Shown here piece by piece: positions 19,832 through 32,410 of a stretch of DNA of 64,000 bases. The position numbers and the translations under genes are program-made. The notes beneath the pieces are model-generated. The model worked only from the letters and a program-made list of their open reading frames with translations. It searched no databases and was not told where the DNA came from. This stretch comes from Mauremys mutica. Lineage: Eukaryota > Chordata > Testudines > Geoemydidae. Every line of letters starts with the position of its first letter. Within the stretch, counting starts at the first letter, position 1. The stretch covers positions 38,324,399 through 38,388,398 of the forward strand of contig NC_059084.1 of assembly GCF_020497125.1 (NCBI RefSeq). The letters run 5' to 3'.

Positions 19832-21822
19832 TGTCTGTTACAGCTCCATTTTGTTTCTTAAAGCTGTCCCCTTACTCCATTTTGTTCTTGTTCTCCTCTG
19901 TGGCTGCTCCTCCCTGGCTGTTAAATTGTTTACCATACCCTTCTCAAAGGGATGGCCACTTGTGCTAAGTGGGACCACTGCCCTGTTCAAAGGGTTAGTC
20001 CTGTTATCACCTTGTTAAAACCTGGGCTTGGTGTAGGGTAGGCAATGTCCAGAGCTGCAAGACCTATTGTGTTTTTAAGATCCTGGGCATGAGTCATAGA
20101 CCTCATGTGCTTTTGAGTCACCTATTGCACAGGACTTGTCCAGACATGCCTGTGGCTGCCTGCAGTCTTCTCCCTGCCTTCTCTCCTCCCTGTAAGAGGG
20201 GGAGCCAATCAGAGTTACTGGCGGGAAGCTGCCCAGGTTTGCCTTTATAAACAGACATTTTCTGAACAGACTTCAGAAAGGTTCCTGCATTGCTGCCTGG
20301 TCTGATCAGCCAGGGGGTTCTGGGGGTCCTTTCTCCGCTCTCGTTTTATTTTTGAGCATACCCCCATTTTTTGAACCCCCCCCACGAAGAACGAATTGCT
20401 GCCTGAGAGATCTCCTGATTATCTAGACTGTACCGAGCCTTCTGATGTTCTTGCTGCTTCTGCCTCTGCTGCTGCCTTGGGGGCTTGTAAGAATCCCTCT
20501 GTGAAACTTTCTGTACCTTTGTTTTATTATTTTAGTTGCTGGCTCTGTCTCCCCAGCACACAGACTCAAGCTAAACCTTGGTCTGTGTTTTAAAAACCTC
20601 TCTCTTAAACTCCGTGGCACTTTGCCACTAAAAGTAAGTTTGTGCTGCTGCTAAGCTCTGCTCCTGTGGGCTTTGCCTTGGGCTCACTGTTTTCAGCTGT
20701 ATCCACTGCTGCAGCCACCTCCCTTGGCTTCCTTGGGGGCTGCCTTGGGAGATGTATTCTGGGCACATACCACTCTGCCCTCTGTAACTTCCCCATAGCA
20801 TAAGGTGCACCATAGGTTTTGTTTCTTTAGTTTAATAAGTCATAGTTTGTTAAGATTATAAAGCTTGTAAGTCTCACCTGCCTTGCTATAGTTCGTTGTT
20901 TTGTTGCTCCATATAGCTGCTTGTTGTAGTTTGCTTAGAATTGTGATATCTGTTGTTTTGCCTAGTCATTGGTTAAGACAGATTTAAAAAGTCATTGCCT
21001 GATTGTATTCTGTACCTGTTTTGTTACTTTGTAGAAGCTGCTTGTCATTTTATATAAGTTTGATTAAGTTAGAGGATAGATAAGGTTCTTGCTGCTTCTT
21101 TCCCCTGTGTCTGCATCACCCTCTGAACTTCCCAAATCCCCCCCCCCCCCACTGCTCTGTTGTCCTTACCTCCTTACCTCGCAGGGCTTCAGAGTCTCTC
21201 GCTGCTTGCAGCTGCATCTCTCATCAGTTGCCACTATCATCCCCCCCCCCCTGTTTCTTGACCCAGCCTTTGGGTACACTCTTGCTATCACAGCCTCACA
21301 AGTGAAATTATGCAGTGTAGACTTAATTTATCACCCATATTGTATTATTGCACTGTGATTCACATTTTACTTCCACCTTTCTGATATACTTTGTATTTGC
21401 ATTAATACTATTGTGTTACATTGTGTATAAGGCCACCAACCACTTAATACATTCTATCTAAGATTGTTGACCATTCTATATAGAAGCTACTATTTTATTT
21501 TGCATTTCCTTTTGGTATGTTTTACATTCCATATTGTATCTAGAGCTGTTCCTATATAAAGTTGAGTTGCTTATTAACCGTACTGTATCCCATTGTGCTA
21601 AACCCCACTTACTGTACCCCACTGTTAGAACTCCCTACACTGTTCAATAAGAAACCTCCCCCCACCATCATTGTCTATCGTAAACCCCCTATACACCCCA
21701 TCCCATCGTATTTCATTGTTAAATTCTCACCACTCCCTTTTTCCTTTAATAAAGAAATTAATTGGCACCCCACCCGTGTGGTAATTGCTCCCCAAGATCC
21801 CATATACCTGCAGGCAGGGACA
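19832..21822 (+). mobile_element. 3' LTR of the third ERV
   Basis: About 1.99 kb, TGTCTGTTACAG...GGCAGGGACA. TATA-like TTTATAAAC near 20246 and AATAAA at 21748-21753. Nearly identical to the 5' LTR over the first 1.1 kb and moderately similar over the last 200 bp, but with an unrelated-looking block between (about 21130-21560). The bases outside the two LTRs (CTTTT and GATAC) do not form a target duplication. Confidence 0.8.
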
Positions 21823-24058
21823 GATACCTGACACCATCCCATGACAATGCTACACTGACGACAACCTCGGACTCTTGCACAGAAACAGACAATTACATTG
21901 CGTGTTTCTGTTCTACCCTTCGCCCTCTGACCTCGTCCTCTCCTGTTGTTGTGGATGTCCTTCCTCTTGCAGATGGTGAAGCTGCTGTACAATATTCGCT
22001 ACTCAGTAGTGTTTCATCACCACTGAAGTCTCTCTTGATTTTATAATAATGTCTCTCTCTGTATGTACAGATAAATGCAAATGAATTGATAAGAGAATGT
22101 ATATAACTGGCCACGGTGGCACCATATTTTTGAAGCTGCTTGTCAGTCTTCCTGGTACTGTGAATAACTCCCCCTCAGTATTGTCTGTATCTGCCTGATT
22201 CTTGGGGAGAAGAATCTTTTTGCCTAACAATAGAATTGTGAATATTTTTCAAAAGTGGGAAATATTTGCCAATAAAGACAAAATTGAAAAAAAAAATCCT
22301 GAGAAATTTTTGCCTTTTTCACCAATTCCAGATTGTTGTTTTTTTTAAATGAATATGGACATAGAGAAACAAATCTTTGTTTTATCCACCCCCCCAGTCC
22401 AATCCTGTCAATACCAACATTATTTATCTAAGCAGTCTGACTCCTGAAATATCAACAACCACTTGGTTTTTGTTGTTTTATGACTAGAAGGAGAATGACA
22501 GTCCATTGAAACTTAATGAGATGGGTTCAGTTATTCTGGTGTAAATCGAAACTAGTTTCACTGAAAATGAAGTTGCCCCGTGTGTTGAATTGGGTCCCGT
22601 GTCACTCAAGTTCTCTTCCTGGTTTTCTTGTTTCTCTGTCTCTGTTGTTCATTCTGGCTGATATTTGCAAAAGCTCAGACACAAGTGCAAAAATACACAT
22701 CTGCGTGCGCACACACAAATACACAATGGGAAGGCATAGTTGTATACTCATAGACACAAAGGTATAAGCACAAATGTGGTTTTACTCTCACAGAAACAAA
22801 GCAAACATGCTACTGATGAACATTAAAAACATACATGTACAACGAGCCAGAGACTAAACACACATACACCCACTGGAGCAAATGCATAAACACAGAACAT
22901 GCTCCCTAAGAAATCCCTAATAAATAGCCACAGACACTGGTGCAAACACACAATCATAGACCCTATAACACAATCACAGATCGTCAAAATACTCACCACT
23001 GCAAATGCAACTCTTATTTTTGTGAACATACACTTACACAGGGAACTTTAAAAACCCTTACAGATTACAACAACACAAAGATTAATTACTGTGAAATACG
23101 CACGTGGCCTTCCCAACAAACACCTGTGCACAAACTCACAATTAAAATTTATATACCTGATATTACTTCTGTGGAGGAAAGTCATTCATTTCTTTTGTTA
23201 GAGTTTATTTTTTTAATAACCTACAATAAAATGAATTATTTAGATGGCTGACCAGAGCATTGCCTTGAATGAATAGATACTCCACAAAAGGGAATTTAAT
23301 CAGAGACTGTGCTACTCCAGCTGAAGGGAAAATCTTCCAAGATTACCTGATTTTCTGACTAGACCTGTCTCTTTTAAAAGTAAGTTTTGAAAATGCCCCA
23401 AATTAAACATCTCTTTCACTTGCTCCCTCTGTCCCTCTAAACATCAGGTAGGATGTTATCTGCTCTGATAGCCATCCATCAGTTTAAATACATGCATTCC
23501 CAGAGGCTAGTGCACACTCCAAAGGGGCAGAGTTAAGGTTACATTGCGGGGGTGGCAAGTATCTTAATTCTTTGTTCCCTGCTTTTCAGAGATTGAAGTT
23601 CAGCCAAGCGCCACATTCTGGAAGGGTGAGGCTGTACTTGGCACCTTGACTCTGCATTAACAAAGGTTTGGGGCTGGAAATAGTTTAAGGGAAGAGTTTT
23701 TAAGTGAATGAGGTGATCAGCAGTTCCCATTGATAGTCAATGGGAATTGGGTGCCTAACTCCCCTAGGCGCCATTGAAAATCCCAGCCTAAGATATTAGT
23801 GATAAATGAAACTGGTCAGAAAATGGGTGAGAAAAAAATCATGAAATGTTGGACAATAAATAACTAAGTGAACGGTTTTCTGGGAGAATCTTCAAAAGTG
23901 TGTTAGGGAGTTAGGAGTACTGACTTTCAAATCAACTTATGTTCCTAATTCCCTTAAGTGCTTTTGAAATTCTCAATCTTCCAAAGTAATTTTTCAAGTT
24001 AAAAATTTCTGAGAGATTCTACTCAATATTAATGTTTTATTTTCACAGATAATATTGG
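21823..24058. other. Anonymous sequence, no gene
   Basis: Short frames only. CA-rich dinucleotide-like stretches occur around 22690-23040. A degenerate TCAATGGGA / GCCTAACTCC motif occurs at about 23735-23790 and in part at 23885-23990; see the related block at 45395-45475. Confidence 0.4.
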
Positions 24059-24134
<76 letters not shown>

Positions 24135-24136
24135 TC
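24059..24136 (+). repeat. (TTTC)n microsatellite
   Basis: 78 bp, 19 or more uninterrupted TTTC units; reads as (GAAA)n on the other strand. Confidence 0.98.
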
Positions 24137-25343
24137 AGCTTTGCCCATACTCGGACTGGGTGGAAAAGAAGAATTGCATTTTGTGAATAGTTTCAGTGTT
24201 TCAAAATTTGGTTTCAGGCTGCAATTATTAAAGCTTCCAGACAGAAGCTCAGTCAATACTACTAAATTTCCGCACAAAAAAATTCAGTTTTGAAAAATTG
24301 GCTTTTTCAAATGGAAAAACTTGCCACAGAGAAAGTCCTGACCCTCTCTAGTCCAGGCTTACCCACCGATCTGCCATGGCATGTCATGGCTGCACTAGAA
24401 GATGTAACATTGACACACATGGGTAACCCCATTCACATGAGCTCAAAGGGGTTACGCACAGGAGCGAAGAGACTCGTGGGCATTGGTTTCGTAGGCTTGG
24501 ACCACGGAAGATGACTACTGAGGCTAAGTCAGATATGGCAGGCTGGGTAAGTAACTGCCAAACACAGCCGAAGATTGACCGAGGCTGATAATGTGCAAGG
24601 GAAGTTACTGCCCATGCCCTGCGGGGTTGTTCAGCCTGTTCTGAGACAGTCAAATGATATGCATATTTTTTCCCCTAGAGCTAGCAGGGGAAAAGATCAG
24701 TGAACTAAATGAAAGGGTATTTACCTGTGTCAAGAACAAAGATGCAAGAGGGGTGAGGCCCTTTAGTCCATGATCCCTGTAAGAGACATTCTTTGGCTCT
24801 CCTGCTTTTGGAAAACACTTGACTATCCTCCGCTGAAGAACTTACATCAGACTTTGCACGAGTCTCTCCCTACTTGCCTATATACTTGTAGCCAGTCACC
24901 ATACAGAGCGGCAGAGCAGAGGGTGTTGGTTACATTGCTGCTCGCTGATTTTCCAAAGGGCATTGTTAGCAACGGTAGAAACTGACTCCGGATGCTACCG
25001 GGGGACTTGGTCTCATTAACTGCACCCGAGCAGCCTCAGAAATAGTTCTAGCAACATCAAAGTTACAGGGGTGAAATTCAGGAGGAAGAGGAACCTGTGC
25101 CCAGCACTGACCCCGGTGCCCCAAAGGCAGGGATGTGGATCTGAAACGCTAAGGCTCCAACACTGCAGAGGATTCAGGTGGTGGTTCCATAACAGGAGTT
25201 CTCACTTATTTTGCTGGGACCCCCCCTTGAAAATATTTCAGGCCAGGCCTGCTGACAGGGGGAGGCAATTGCCCAGGGGCCCAGGCAATTTAAAAGGCAG
25301 GCACAGCACACCCTGGTGGGTGAAAGGCAGAAGTGCAGCACTT
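24137..25343. other. Anonymous sequence, no gene
   Basis: No frame above about 100 codons and no recognised domain or repeat. Confidence 0.4.
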
Positions 25344-25455
25344 AGAATCATAGAATCTCAGGGTTGGAAGGGACCTCAGGAGGTCATCTAGTCCCACCCC
25401 CTGCTCAGAGCAGGACCAGCACCAACTAAATCATCCCAGCCAGGCTTCTCAGGCA
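25344..25455 (-). mobile_element. CR1 3'-end fragment
   Basis: Starts AGAATCATAGAATCTCAGGG, the reverse complement of the CR1 3' terminus, and continues through GGAAGGGACCTCAGGAGGTC. A typical severely 5'-truncated copy; only about 110 bp remain. Confidence 0.85.
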
Positions 25456-26459
25456 GACAATATATTTTGGAGTGAGGGTCATCAAAATAGCCCAAGCCCA
25501 GAATAGCACAATTCGCATCATAACTGCTACCCCTCCCCCCTCAAAACTGTTGGTTAAAAATAGCCCATTTGGACAGTAATAGTTTGCCAGAGCACTGCTG
25601 CACCCCGCTGGTGTGACTGGCAGTGTGGCAGAGTGTCATTACGGAGAACAAACATAGGTCTGGAGGTCAGAAATGGAGAGAAAAACAAGAAAAAGACGCC
25701 CGACTTTTCAAAAGCAGGAAGGGGAGTGGTACTTTGTTTGGTTGTGAGGTTAGGCCAAAAGAAGATCAGACAGAACCGCTAATCAGTACAGCTAGTAGTG
25801 GGCTTCATAGTTCAGAGCAAGCCTGTGATGAAAAGGCCTGTGATGATTCTGTTAAAACGTGCGATTTCAGTACAAAACCAGCCCGAGCTAGTGTTCTTGC
25901 ATAGGAGGAAACACTCGATACAAACGAGATTGAAAAAGCAAGTTGACGGCTGAAAGTCATCTTGCATTCCAAGAGAATGAAGGATGTGGATTTGACCTTG
26001 GATTCTTAGGGCGCTACCTGCAACTCTGATCAAAACTGCTGTTCCAAAAGGGCAACAGAGGCATCCCAACACATTTCCCAGTGATGGAAAAAGAAAGTTT
26101 CCGAATTCTATATTAAAATTAACCAAAAAACCCGGCGAGGTTTCTGACAAGGATCGGCTTCTGTGGAGGGAAAGGGAAGAACTGCTCTAATGTTTCCCTG
26201 GTAGTTTATTTAGTTCAGATGCCATTTCTTGCAAATTGGTTTTGGCAAGTGACAACGGCTGGAAAAACCAATTGTCATGGCACAAATTGTATGATAAATT
26301 GTCTGCTCATGAAGTCCGTGATCGTCACAAGCAATGTTATCTGAAATGGTGAGATTTAGAGGGAAGACTTGCCCAAGGAACTGATATAAAAGCCAGGTCA
26401 GGCCCTGAACAAAGCCCAGCTGGAGGAGGAGTCTGTAAAAGCAGCATTCTGGAACTGGT
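25456..26459. other. Anonymous sequence; TATA-like motif near 26383
   Basis: No gene recognised. GATATAAAAGCC at about 26382 lies just upstream of the LTR-like repeat and may be part of it. Confidence 0.35.
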
Positions 26460-26996
26460 GAGGATCTTATCTGTATTTAGTTAGATTAGACATAGATTTG
26501 CACATTTTATTTTATTTTGCTTGGTAACTTACTTTGTTCCGTCTGTTACTACTTGGAACCACTTAAATCCTACTTTCTGTATTTCATAAAATCACTTTTT
26601 ACTTATTAATTAACTCCGAGTCTGTATTAATACCTGGGGGAGCAAACAACTGTGCATCTCTCTCTATCAGTGTTATAGAGGGAGCAATTTATGAGTTTAC
26701 CCTGCATAAGCTTTATACAGGGTAGAACGGATTTATTTGGGTTTAGACCCCACTGGGAGTTGGGCATCTGAGTGCTAAAGACAAGCACATTTCTGTGAGC
26801 TGTTTTCAGGTAAACCTTCAGCTTTGGGGAAGATAATTCAGACCTTGGGTCTGTGTTGGAGCAGATGGCCGTGTCTGGCTCAGCAAGACAGGGTGCTGGG
26901 GTCCCAAGCTGGCAGGGAAAACAGGAACAGAAGTAGTCTTGGGACATCAGTTGGCAGCTCCCATGGCGGGTTCTGTGATCCAACCCGTCACACCCC
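26460..26996 (+). repeat. LTR-like interspersed repeat, copy 2
   Basis: The right half matches copy 1 (1787-2096) in the same orientation and the left half matches 57253-57480 in reverse complement, so the three copies overlap into one family. It ends at CAACCCGTCACA, where CR1 sequence starts. Element ends are not proven by a target duplication. Confidence 0.6.
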
Positions 26997-27081
26997 CTTT
27001 CTGAAATTAAATGCTACAGTGTTGGGCTGCTGTGGTGTTTTCCCCATCATAGGGATATTAAATTAATTATATTATGGTCAC

Positions 27082-27845
27082 TGTCATAAACAGATAGTTA
27101 AGGGCTAATGCCTCTTTTACCTGTAAAGGGTTAAGAAGTTCACCTAGCCTAGCTGACACCTGACCAGAGGAACCAATGGGGGGACAAGATGTTTCAAAAG
27201 GAAGGAGGGAAGTTTTCCTTTGTTTAGAGTTTTCAGTTTTAGCCGGAGTGAAAAAGATCAAGGAACCAGCCTCTTATCAGAGTAGTAAGTTTTAGAAAGG
27301 GATAAATAGGTTTATGTTTATTTTCTTTGTAACTTGTCTTGGTGCCATTGAGGGAATTATCAAATTGGGTATTCTTGTGTGTATTAAGATTTTTGCCCAG
27401 GGGAACATTCTGTGTTTCCTATCTGTTGTCTGTGAGGTCAGCTGTATGCTGTCTCCCAGAGGTTTTTTTCCTTTTACCTGTCTTTTCTTTAATTAAAAGC
27501 CTTCTTTTTAAGAACCTGATTGATTTTTCCTTGTTTTAAGATCCAAGGGGATTGGATCTGGACTCACCAGGAATTGGTGGGGGGAAAGAAGGGGGGATGG
27601 TTACATTCTCCTTGATTTAAGATCCAAGGGATTTGGATCAGTGTCCACCAGGGAATTGGTGGAGGAGTCTCTCAAGGCTACCCAGGGAGGGGAAGGTTTT
27701 GAGGGGAAAGGGAGTGATCCAGACACTGAGAATTCTGGATGGTGGCAGCAATACCAGATCTAAGCTGGTAATTAAGCTTAGAAGTGTCCATGCAGGTCCC
27801 CACATCTGTACCATAAAGTTCAGAGTGGGGGTGAGACCTATGACA
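27082..27845 (+). mobile_element. Solo LTR, family TGTCATAA, copy 1
   Basis: 764 bp, TGTCATAAAC...CCTATGACA, with perfect 5-bp target duplication GTCAC at 27077-27081 and 27846-27850, inserted in CR1. Same family as the split LTR at 58573-63725, with which it shares the AAGGGTTAA-type start and two GATCCAAGGG blocks. Confidence 0.9.
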
Positions 27846-28889
27846 GTCACTATTACCAAATGTTCTGCTATATTGATGTCTTGGACCACAGCCTGTGCTC
27901 CACTTAGGACTAAATCAAGAATTGCCTTTCATATTGTGGGTTCCAGGAGTAGCTGCTCCAAGAAACAGTCATTTAAGGTGTCAAGAAACTTTATCTCTGC
28001 TTCCTATCTTGAGGCAACATGTACCCAGTCAATATGCAGATAGTTGAAATCCCCCATTATTATTGAGTTTTTTATTTTAAAAGCCTCTCTAATCTCCTTA
28101 AGCATTCCACAGTCACTATCACCATCCTGGTCAGGTGGTCGGCAATATATCCCTACTGCTATATTTTTATTATTAGAGCCTGGAATTACTATCCATAGAG
28201 ATTCTATGATACAGTTTGGTTCATTTAAGATATTTACTTCATTTGATTATATACTTTCTTTCACATATAGTGCCACTCCCCGCCCAGCACCACATGTTCT
28301 GTCCTTCTGATATATTTTGTACTCTGGTATTACTGTGTCCCATTGATTAGCCTCATTCCACCAAGTTTCTGTGATGCCTATTATATCAATCTCCTCATTT
28401 AATACGAGGCTCTCTAGTTCACCCATCTTATTATTTAGACTTCTAGCATTTGTATAAAGTATCAGGGGGTAGCTGTGTTAGTCTGTATCTACAAAAACAA
28501 TGAGGAGTCTGGTGGCACCTTAAAGATTAACAGATTCATTTGGGCATAAGCTTTTGTGGGTAAAAAACCCACTTCTTCAGATGCATGGAGTGAAAATTAC
28601 AGATACAGGCATAAATATATATTGGCACATGAAGAGAAGGGAGTTATCTTACCAGTGGAGAACCAATGTTGAAGGCCAATTAGTCAGGGTGGATGTGGTC
28701 CACTCCTAATAATTGATGAGGAGGTGTCAATACCAAGAGAGGGAAAATTGCTTTTGTAGTGAGCCAGCCACTCTCAGTCCCTATTCAAGCCCAAATTGAT
28801 GGTGTTAAGTTTTCAAATGAATTGTAGCTCTGCAGTTTCTCTTTGAAGTCTGTTTTTGAAGTTTTTTTCTTGAAGAATGGCTACTTTAA

Positions 28890-29460
28890 AATCTGTTATT
28901 TAGTGTCCAGGGAGATTGAAGTGTTCTCCTACTGGCTTTTGTATGTTACCATTCCTGATGTCTGATTTTTCTCCATTTATCCTTTTACACAGAGACTGTC
29001 CGGTTTGCTAATGTACCTGGCAGAAGGGCATTGCTGGCACGTGATGGCATATATACCATTAGTAGATGTTCAGGTGAATGAGCCCCTGATGGTGTGCCTG
29101 GTATGGTTGGGTCCTATGATGGTGTCACTAGAGTAGATATGGGGACAGAGAAAGCAACAGGGTTTGTTACAGGGATTTGTTCCTGGGTTAGTGTTTCTGT
29201 GGTGTGTAGTTGCTGGTGAGTATTTGCTTCAGGTTGGGGGGCTGTCTGTAAGCGAGGACTGGCCTGCCTCCCAAGGCCTGTGAGAGTGGGGGATCGTTTT
29301 CCAGGATAGGTTGTAGATCGTTGATGATGCGCTGGAGAGGTTTTAGTTGGGGGCTGTTCGTGATGGTCAGTGGTGTTCTGTTATTTTGCTTGTTGGGCCT
29401 GTCCTGTAGTAGGGGACTTCTGGGTACCCATCTTGTTCTGTCAGTCTGTTTCCTCACTTC
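28890..29460 (-). pseudogene. Penelope-like C-terminal region (RT thumb/linker and GIY-YIG endonuclease remnant)
   Basis: On the minus strand 29457-29188 encodes a linker ending in PVLAYRQPPNLKQIL, the conserved P-V-x-A-x-R-x-P-x-N-L block that precedes the nuclease in Penelope-like proteins. Further on, YAITCQQC...RYIS (about 29050-29000) and EHFNLPGH (about 28915) correspond to the YxxxC..C / Y-I-G and HFN-GH parts of the GIY-YIG domain. These pieces lie in different frames with stops, so the nuclease is inactive. In the family this nuclease nicks target DNA. Confidence 0.7.
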
Positions 29461-29666
29461 CCCAGGTGGGTATTGTAGATTTAAGAATGCTCGAGAGAGA
29501 TCTTGTAGGTGTTTGTTTCTGTCTGAGGGATTGGAGCAAATGTGGTTGTATTTTAGGGCTTGGCTGTAGACAATGGATCATATGATGTGTCCTGGATGGA
29601 AGCTGGAGGCATGTAGGTAAGTATAGCAGTCAGTAGGATTCTGGTATAGGGTGGTGTTTATGTGAC

Positions 29667-30362
29667 TGTAGCTGGGTGATCACCCTGCTCATGTCCTGAA
29701 GGGCTTAAAACAGCCCTGGGAGAGGGCTGGGGCGGGCGGAAAGCTGGGCTGATTGGGGGAAAGCAGCCACAGGTGGGGCCCTGCCCCAATCAAGCCATGG
29801 CTGGCCCTATAAGAGGGCTGAGGGCCAGAGACTGGGAGACACTCTTTCTCTAGCTTCTTGAGAGAGAAGGGCCTGGCTGCCTGGGAGCTGAGCAGGGTCC
29901 CTGAGGTGGAACAGGGCTGGGGAAGGGCAGAGGGAGCTGGGGAGCTCCAGCCAGGAAATACCCCAGGCTGCAGGCCTTGCCAGAAGGGCCACATTTGTAC
30001 TGGGGCTGCAGAGAGGCATCCCAGAGGTAGGCAAAGGCAGCGAGTCCTATCCCCCTTGCTGATGATGAGTGGTTTATAGACTGCAGTTGGCCCCAGGGAG
30101 TGGGGCTAGGTGATGACTGGCAGTAGCCACTGAGGCAAGGTGGGTTTAGAAGGTTGGGGGTTCCCCTGGAAGGGGAGATCCAGAGCGAGGGGGTACTGTG
30201 CTGGGCAGAGGGCACCGGGCAAAGGGCACCGGGATCTGGGAGGGACACGGGGCCATCAGCAGGTGAGACACCGGCCTGCAGAGGGCGCTCTGGGCTGGAA
30301 AGAGCTAATTTCCAAGACGACCAGCAGGAGGCGCCGCGCAGGTGAGTCGTCGCCCTGCCGTA
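29667..30362 (+). mobile_element. Solo LTR, family TGTAGCAGGG, copy 2, inside the Penelope-like element
   Basis: About 696 bp starting TGTAGCTGGG. Flanks GTGAC (29662-29666) and GTGAT (30363-30367) are a near-perfect 5-bp duplication. A CCCTATAAGAGG promoter-like box lies near 29806. It divides the Penelope RT from its nuclease. Confidence 0.85.
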
Positions 30363-30367
30363 GTGAT

Positions 30368-31233
30368 CATCACTTATTTTCACTGTAGAGTCCAGGAAGT
30401 AGATCTCTTGTGTGTCTGGCCCAGGCTGAGGTTGATGGTGTGGTGGAAATTGTTGAAATCCAGGTGGAATTCTTCAAGGGCCTCTTTTCTGTGGGTCCAG
30501 ATGATGAAGATGACATCAGTGTAGTGTAAGTAGAGGAGGGGGCGCTAGGGGACGAGAGCTGAGGAAGCGTTGTTCTAAGTCAGCCATAAAAATGTTGGCA
30601 TACTATGGGACCATGCGGGTACCCATAGCAGTGTCGCTGACTTGAAGGTATAAGTTGTCTCCAATCTGAAATGGTTGTGGGTGAGGACAAAGTCACAAAG
30701 CTCAGCCACCAGGCGTGCCGTGGCCTCATCAGGGATACTGTTCCTGACATTAATAGTCCATCCTCATGTGGAATATTGGTGTAAAGAGCTTCTACATCCA
30801 TGGTGGCCAGGATGGTGTTTTCAGGAAGATCACAAATGCACAGTAGTTTCCTTAGGAAGTCAGTGGTGTGTCGAAGATAGCTAGGAGTGCTAGTAGTGTA
30901 GGGTCTGAGTAGAGAGTCCAAATAGCCAGATAATCCTGCTGTAAGTGTGCCAGTGCCTGAGATAATGGGGCATCCAGGATTTCAAGGTTTATGGATCTTG
31001 GGTAGCAGGTAGAATACCCCTGGTCAGGGTTCTAGGGGTTTGTCTGTGTAGATTTATTCCCGTGCTGTAGCAGGGAGTTTTTTGAGCAGATGGTGTAGTT
31101 TCTTTTCGTACCCTTCCGTGGGATCAGAGGATAGTGGCCTGTAGAATGTGGTGTTGGAGAGTAGCCTGGCAGCCTCCTGTTCATAATCCGACCTGTTCAT
31201 GATGACTACAGCACCTCCACCTCTACAGCACTA
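30368..31233 (-). pseudogene. Penelope-like reverse transcriptase, N-terminal/central fragment
   Basis: Minus strand, read from 31233 down. Recognisable blocks are GGGAVVIMNRSDY, TFYRPL, FYLLPKIHKP, P-I-I-S-G-T-G-T-L, GYLDSLLRPY and ATMDVEALYTNIPHEDG, all characteristic of Penelope/Neptune RTs (N-terminal residues and RT motifs up to the D-V-x-x-L-Y-T-N-I-P block). Stop codons and a shift interrupt it (for example after AREX-type positions near 31050), and the YADD-like catalytic motif is not readable. Annotated as a dead 5'-truncated copy. Confidence 0.8.
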
Positions 31234-31615
31234 CTAGCATTTGTATATAAGCACTTTAAAAACTTGTCACGTTTTAACTGTCTGCCATTACCTGATGTAA
31301 TTGAATGGGCCTCTTTTTCATGTGACTATTTCTCATCAGTTCCTACCCATATTTTCCTCCTTATTAGCACATAGAGAATCTCTATTAATAAATCCTGCCT
31401 AAAGGATGTCTCTGCCTGAACCACGTGCTCCTCTGCATCTGTCGGCTTTTCCCTAGCCCTTAGTTTAAAAACTGTTCTATGACCTTTTTAATTTTAAGTG
31501 CCAGCAATATGGTTCCATTTTGGTTTAAGTGGAGCCCATCCTTCCTGTATAGGCTCCCCCTTTCCCCAAAGTTTTCCTAATTCCTAATGAATCTTAACCC
31601 CTCCTCTCTATCGTC

Positions 31616-32410
31616 TCATCCATGCATTGAAATCCTGCACTTCTGTCTAACTGGCCCTGTGCGTGGAACTGGAAGCATTTCAGAGAATGCTACCATGGAG
31701 ATCCTGGACTTTAATTTTTTACCTAACAGCCAAAATTTGGCCTCCAGGACCTCTCTCCTATCCTTCCCCGTGCCATTGGTACCTAAATGTACCATGATCA
31801 CCTGCTCCTCCCTAGCACTACACATGAATCTATCTAGATGTCTTGAGAAATCCACAACCTTCTCACCAAGCACGCACATCACCACGTGGTTCTCCCAGTC
31901 ATCGCAAACCCAGCTATCTGTCTCTTCCTAATAACTGGAGTTCCCTCCCCTAGAGAGGTATCCTGAGTGTGAGAGGATACTACAACATCACCTGGAAGGA
32001 GAATTCCAACTATGGGATCATTTCTATCTGCTCAAATTGGATGTTCTCCTTCCCTGAGACTTTCAACCTTCTCAACAGTAGAGAGGCCGTCAGACCGGGC
32101 ATGGGACTGTTCTACTGTGTCCCAGAAAGTCTCATCTATGTACCTCTCTGTCTCCCTTAGCTCCTCCAGTTCAGCCAATCTGGTCTCCAAAGCCCATAAC
32201 ATGGTCTCTGAGGGCCAGGAGCTCCTTGCACCAAATGCACACATTCACCACCCACCGATAGGGCAGGTAATCATACATGCTGCATCGGATGCAATCAACT
32301 GGGTAGCCCCAACTCTATTGCTGGTCTTCTGCCTGCGTTCTCCTTTTACTCCTGCAACTCATTCCTTTGGTTTGTTCTTTATCAGGGGATGTTTTGGGCT
32401 TTCAGTTTAA
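31616..32410 (-). pseudogene. CR1 copy B ORF1 remnant (zinc-ribbon and esterase)
   Basis: Minus strand. 31885-31616 contains VIMVHLGTNGTGKDRR, the GTN(D) block of the SGNH esterase of CR1 ORF1. Upstream, 32244-32032 resembles the coiled ORF1 N-terminus (Cys-rich start near 32260, then LETRLAELEELRETER). Frames are disconnected. Confidence 0.6.

Larger units (their letters stand above)
28457..31233 (-). mobile_element. Penelope-like retroelement inserted in CR1
   Basis: Flanked by a 14-bp target duplication CTAGCATTTGTATA (28443-28456 and 31234-31247) cut from CR1. After removing a nested LTR it is about 2.1 kb. Sense is minus: RT on the right, GIY-YIG-type nuclease in the middle, and on the left the 3' end GGTGCCACC...CAGACTAACACAGC, which recurs at 34746, 49052 and 56534. 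It is 5'-truncated within the RT. Confidence 0.85.

Noticed and set aside
14023..21822. Foamy-virus-like identity of the third ERV because of its long LTRs
   Set aside because: PPPY in Gag, a spliced short Env and no foamy-type pol or Env motifs; LTR length alone is not enough.
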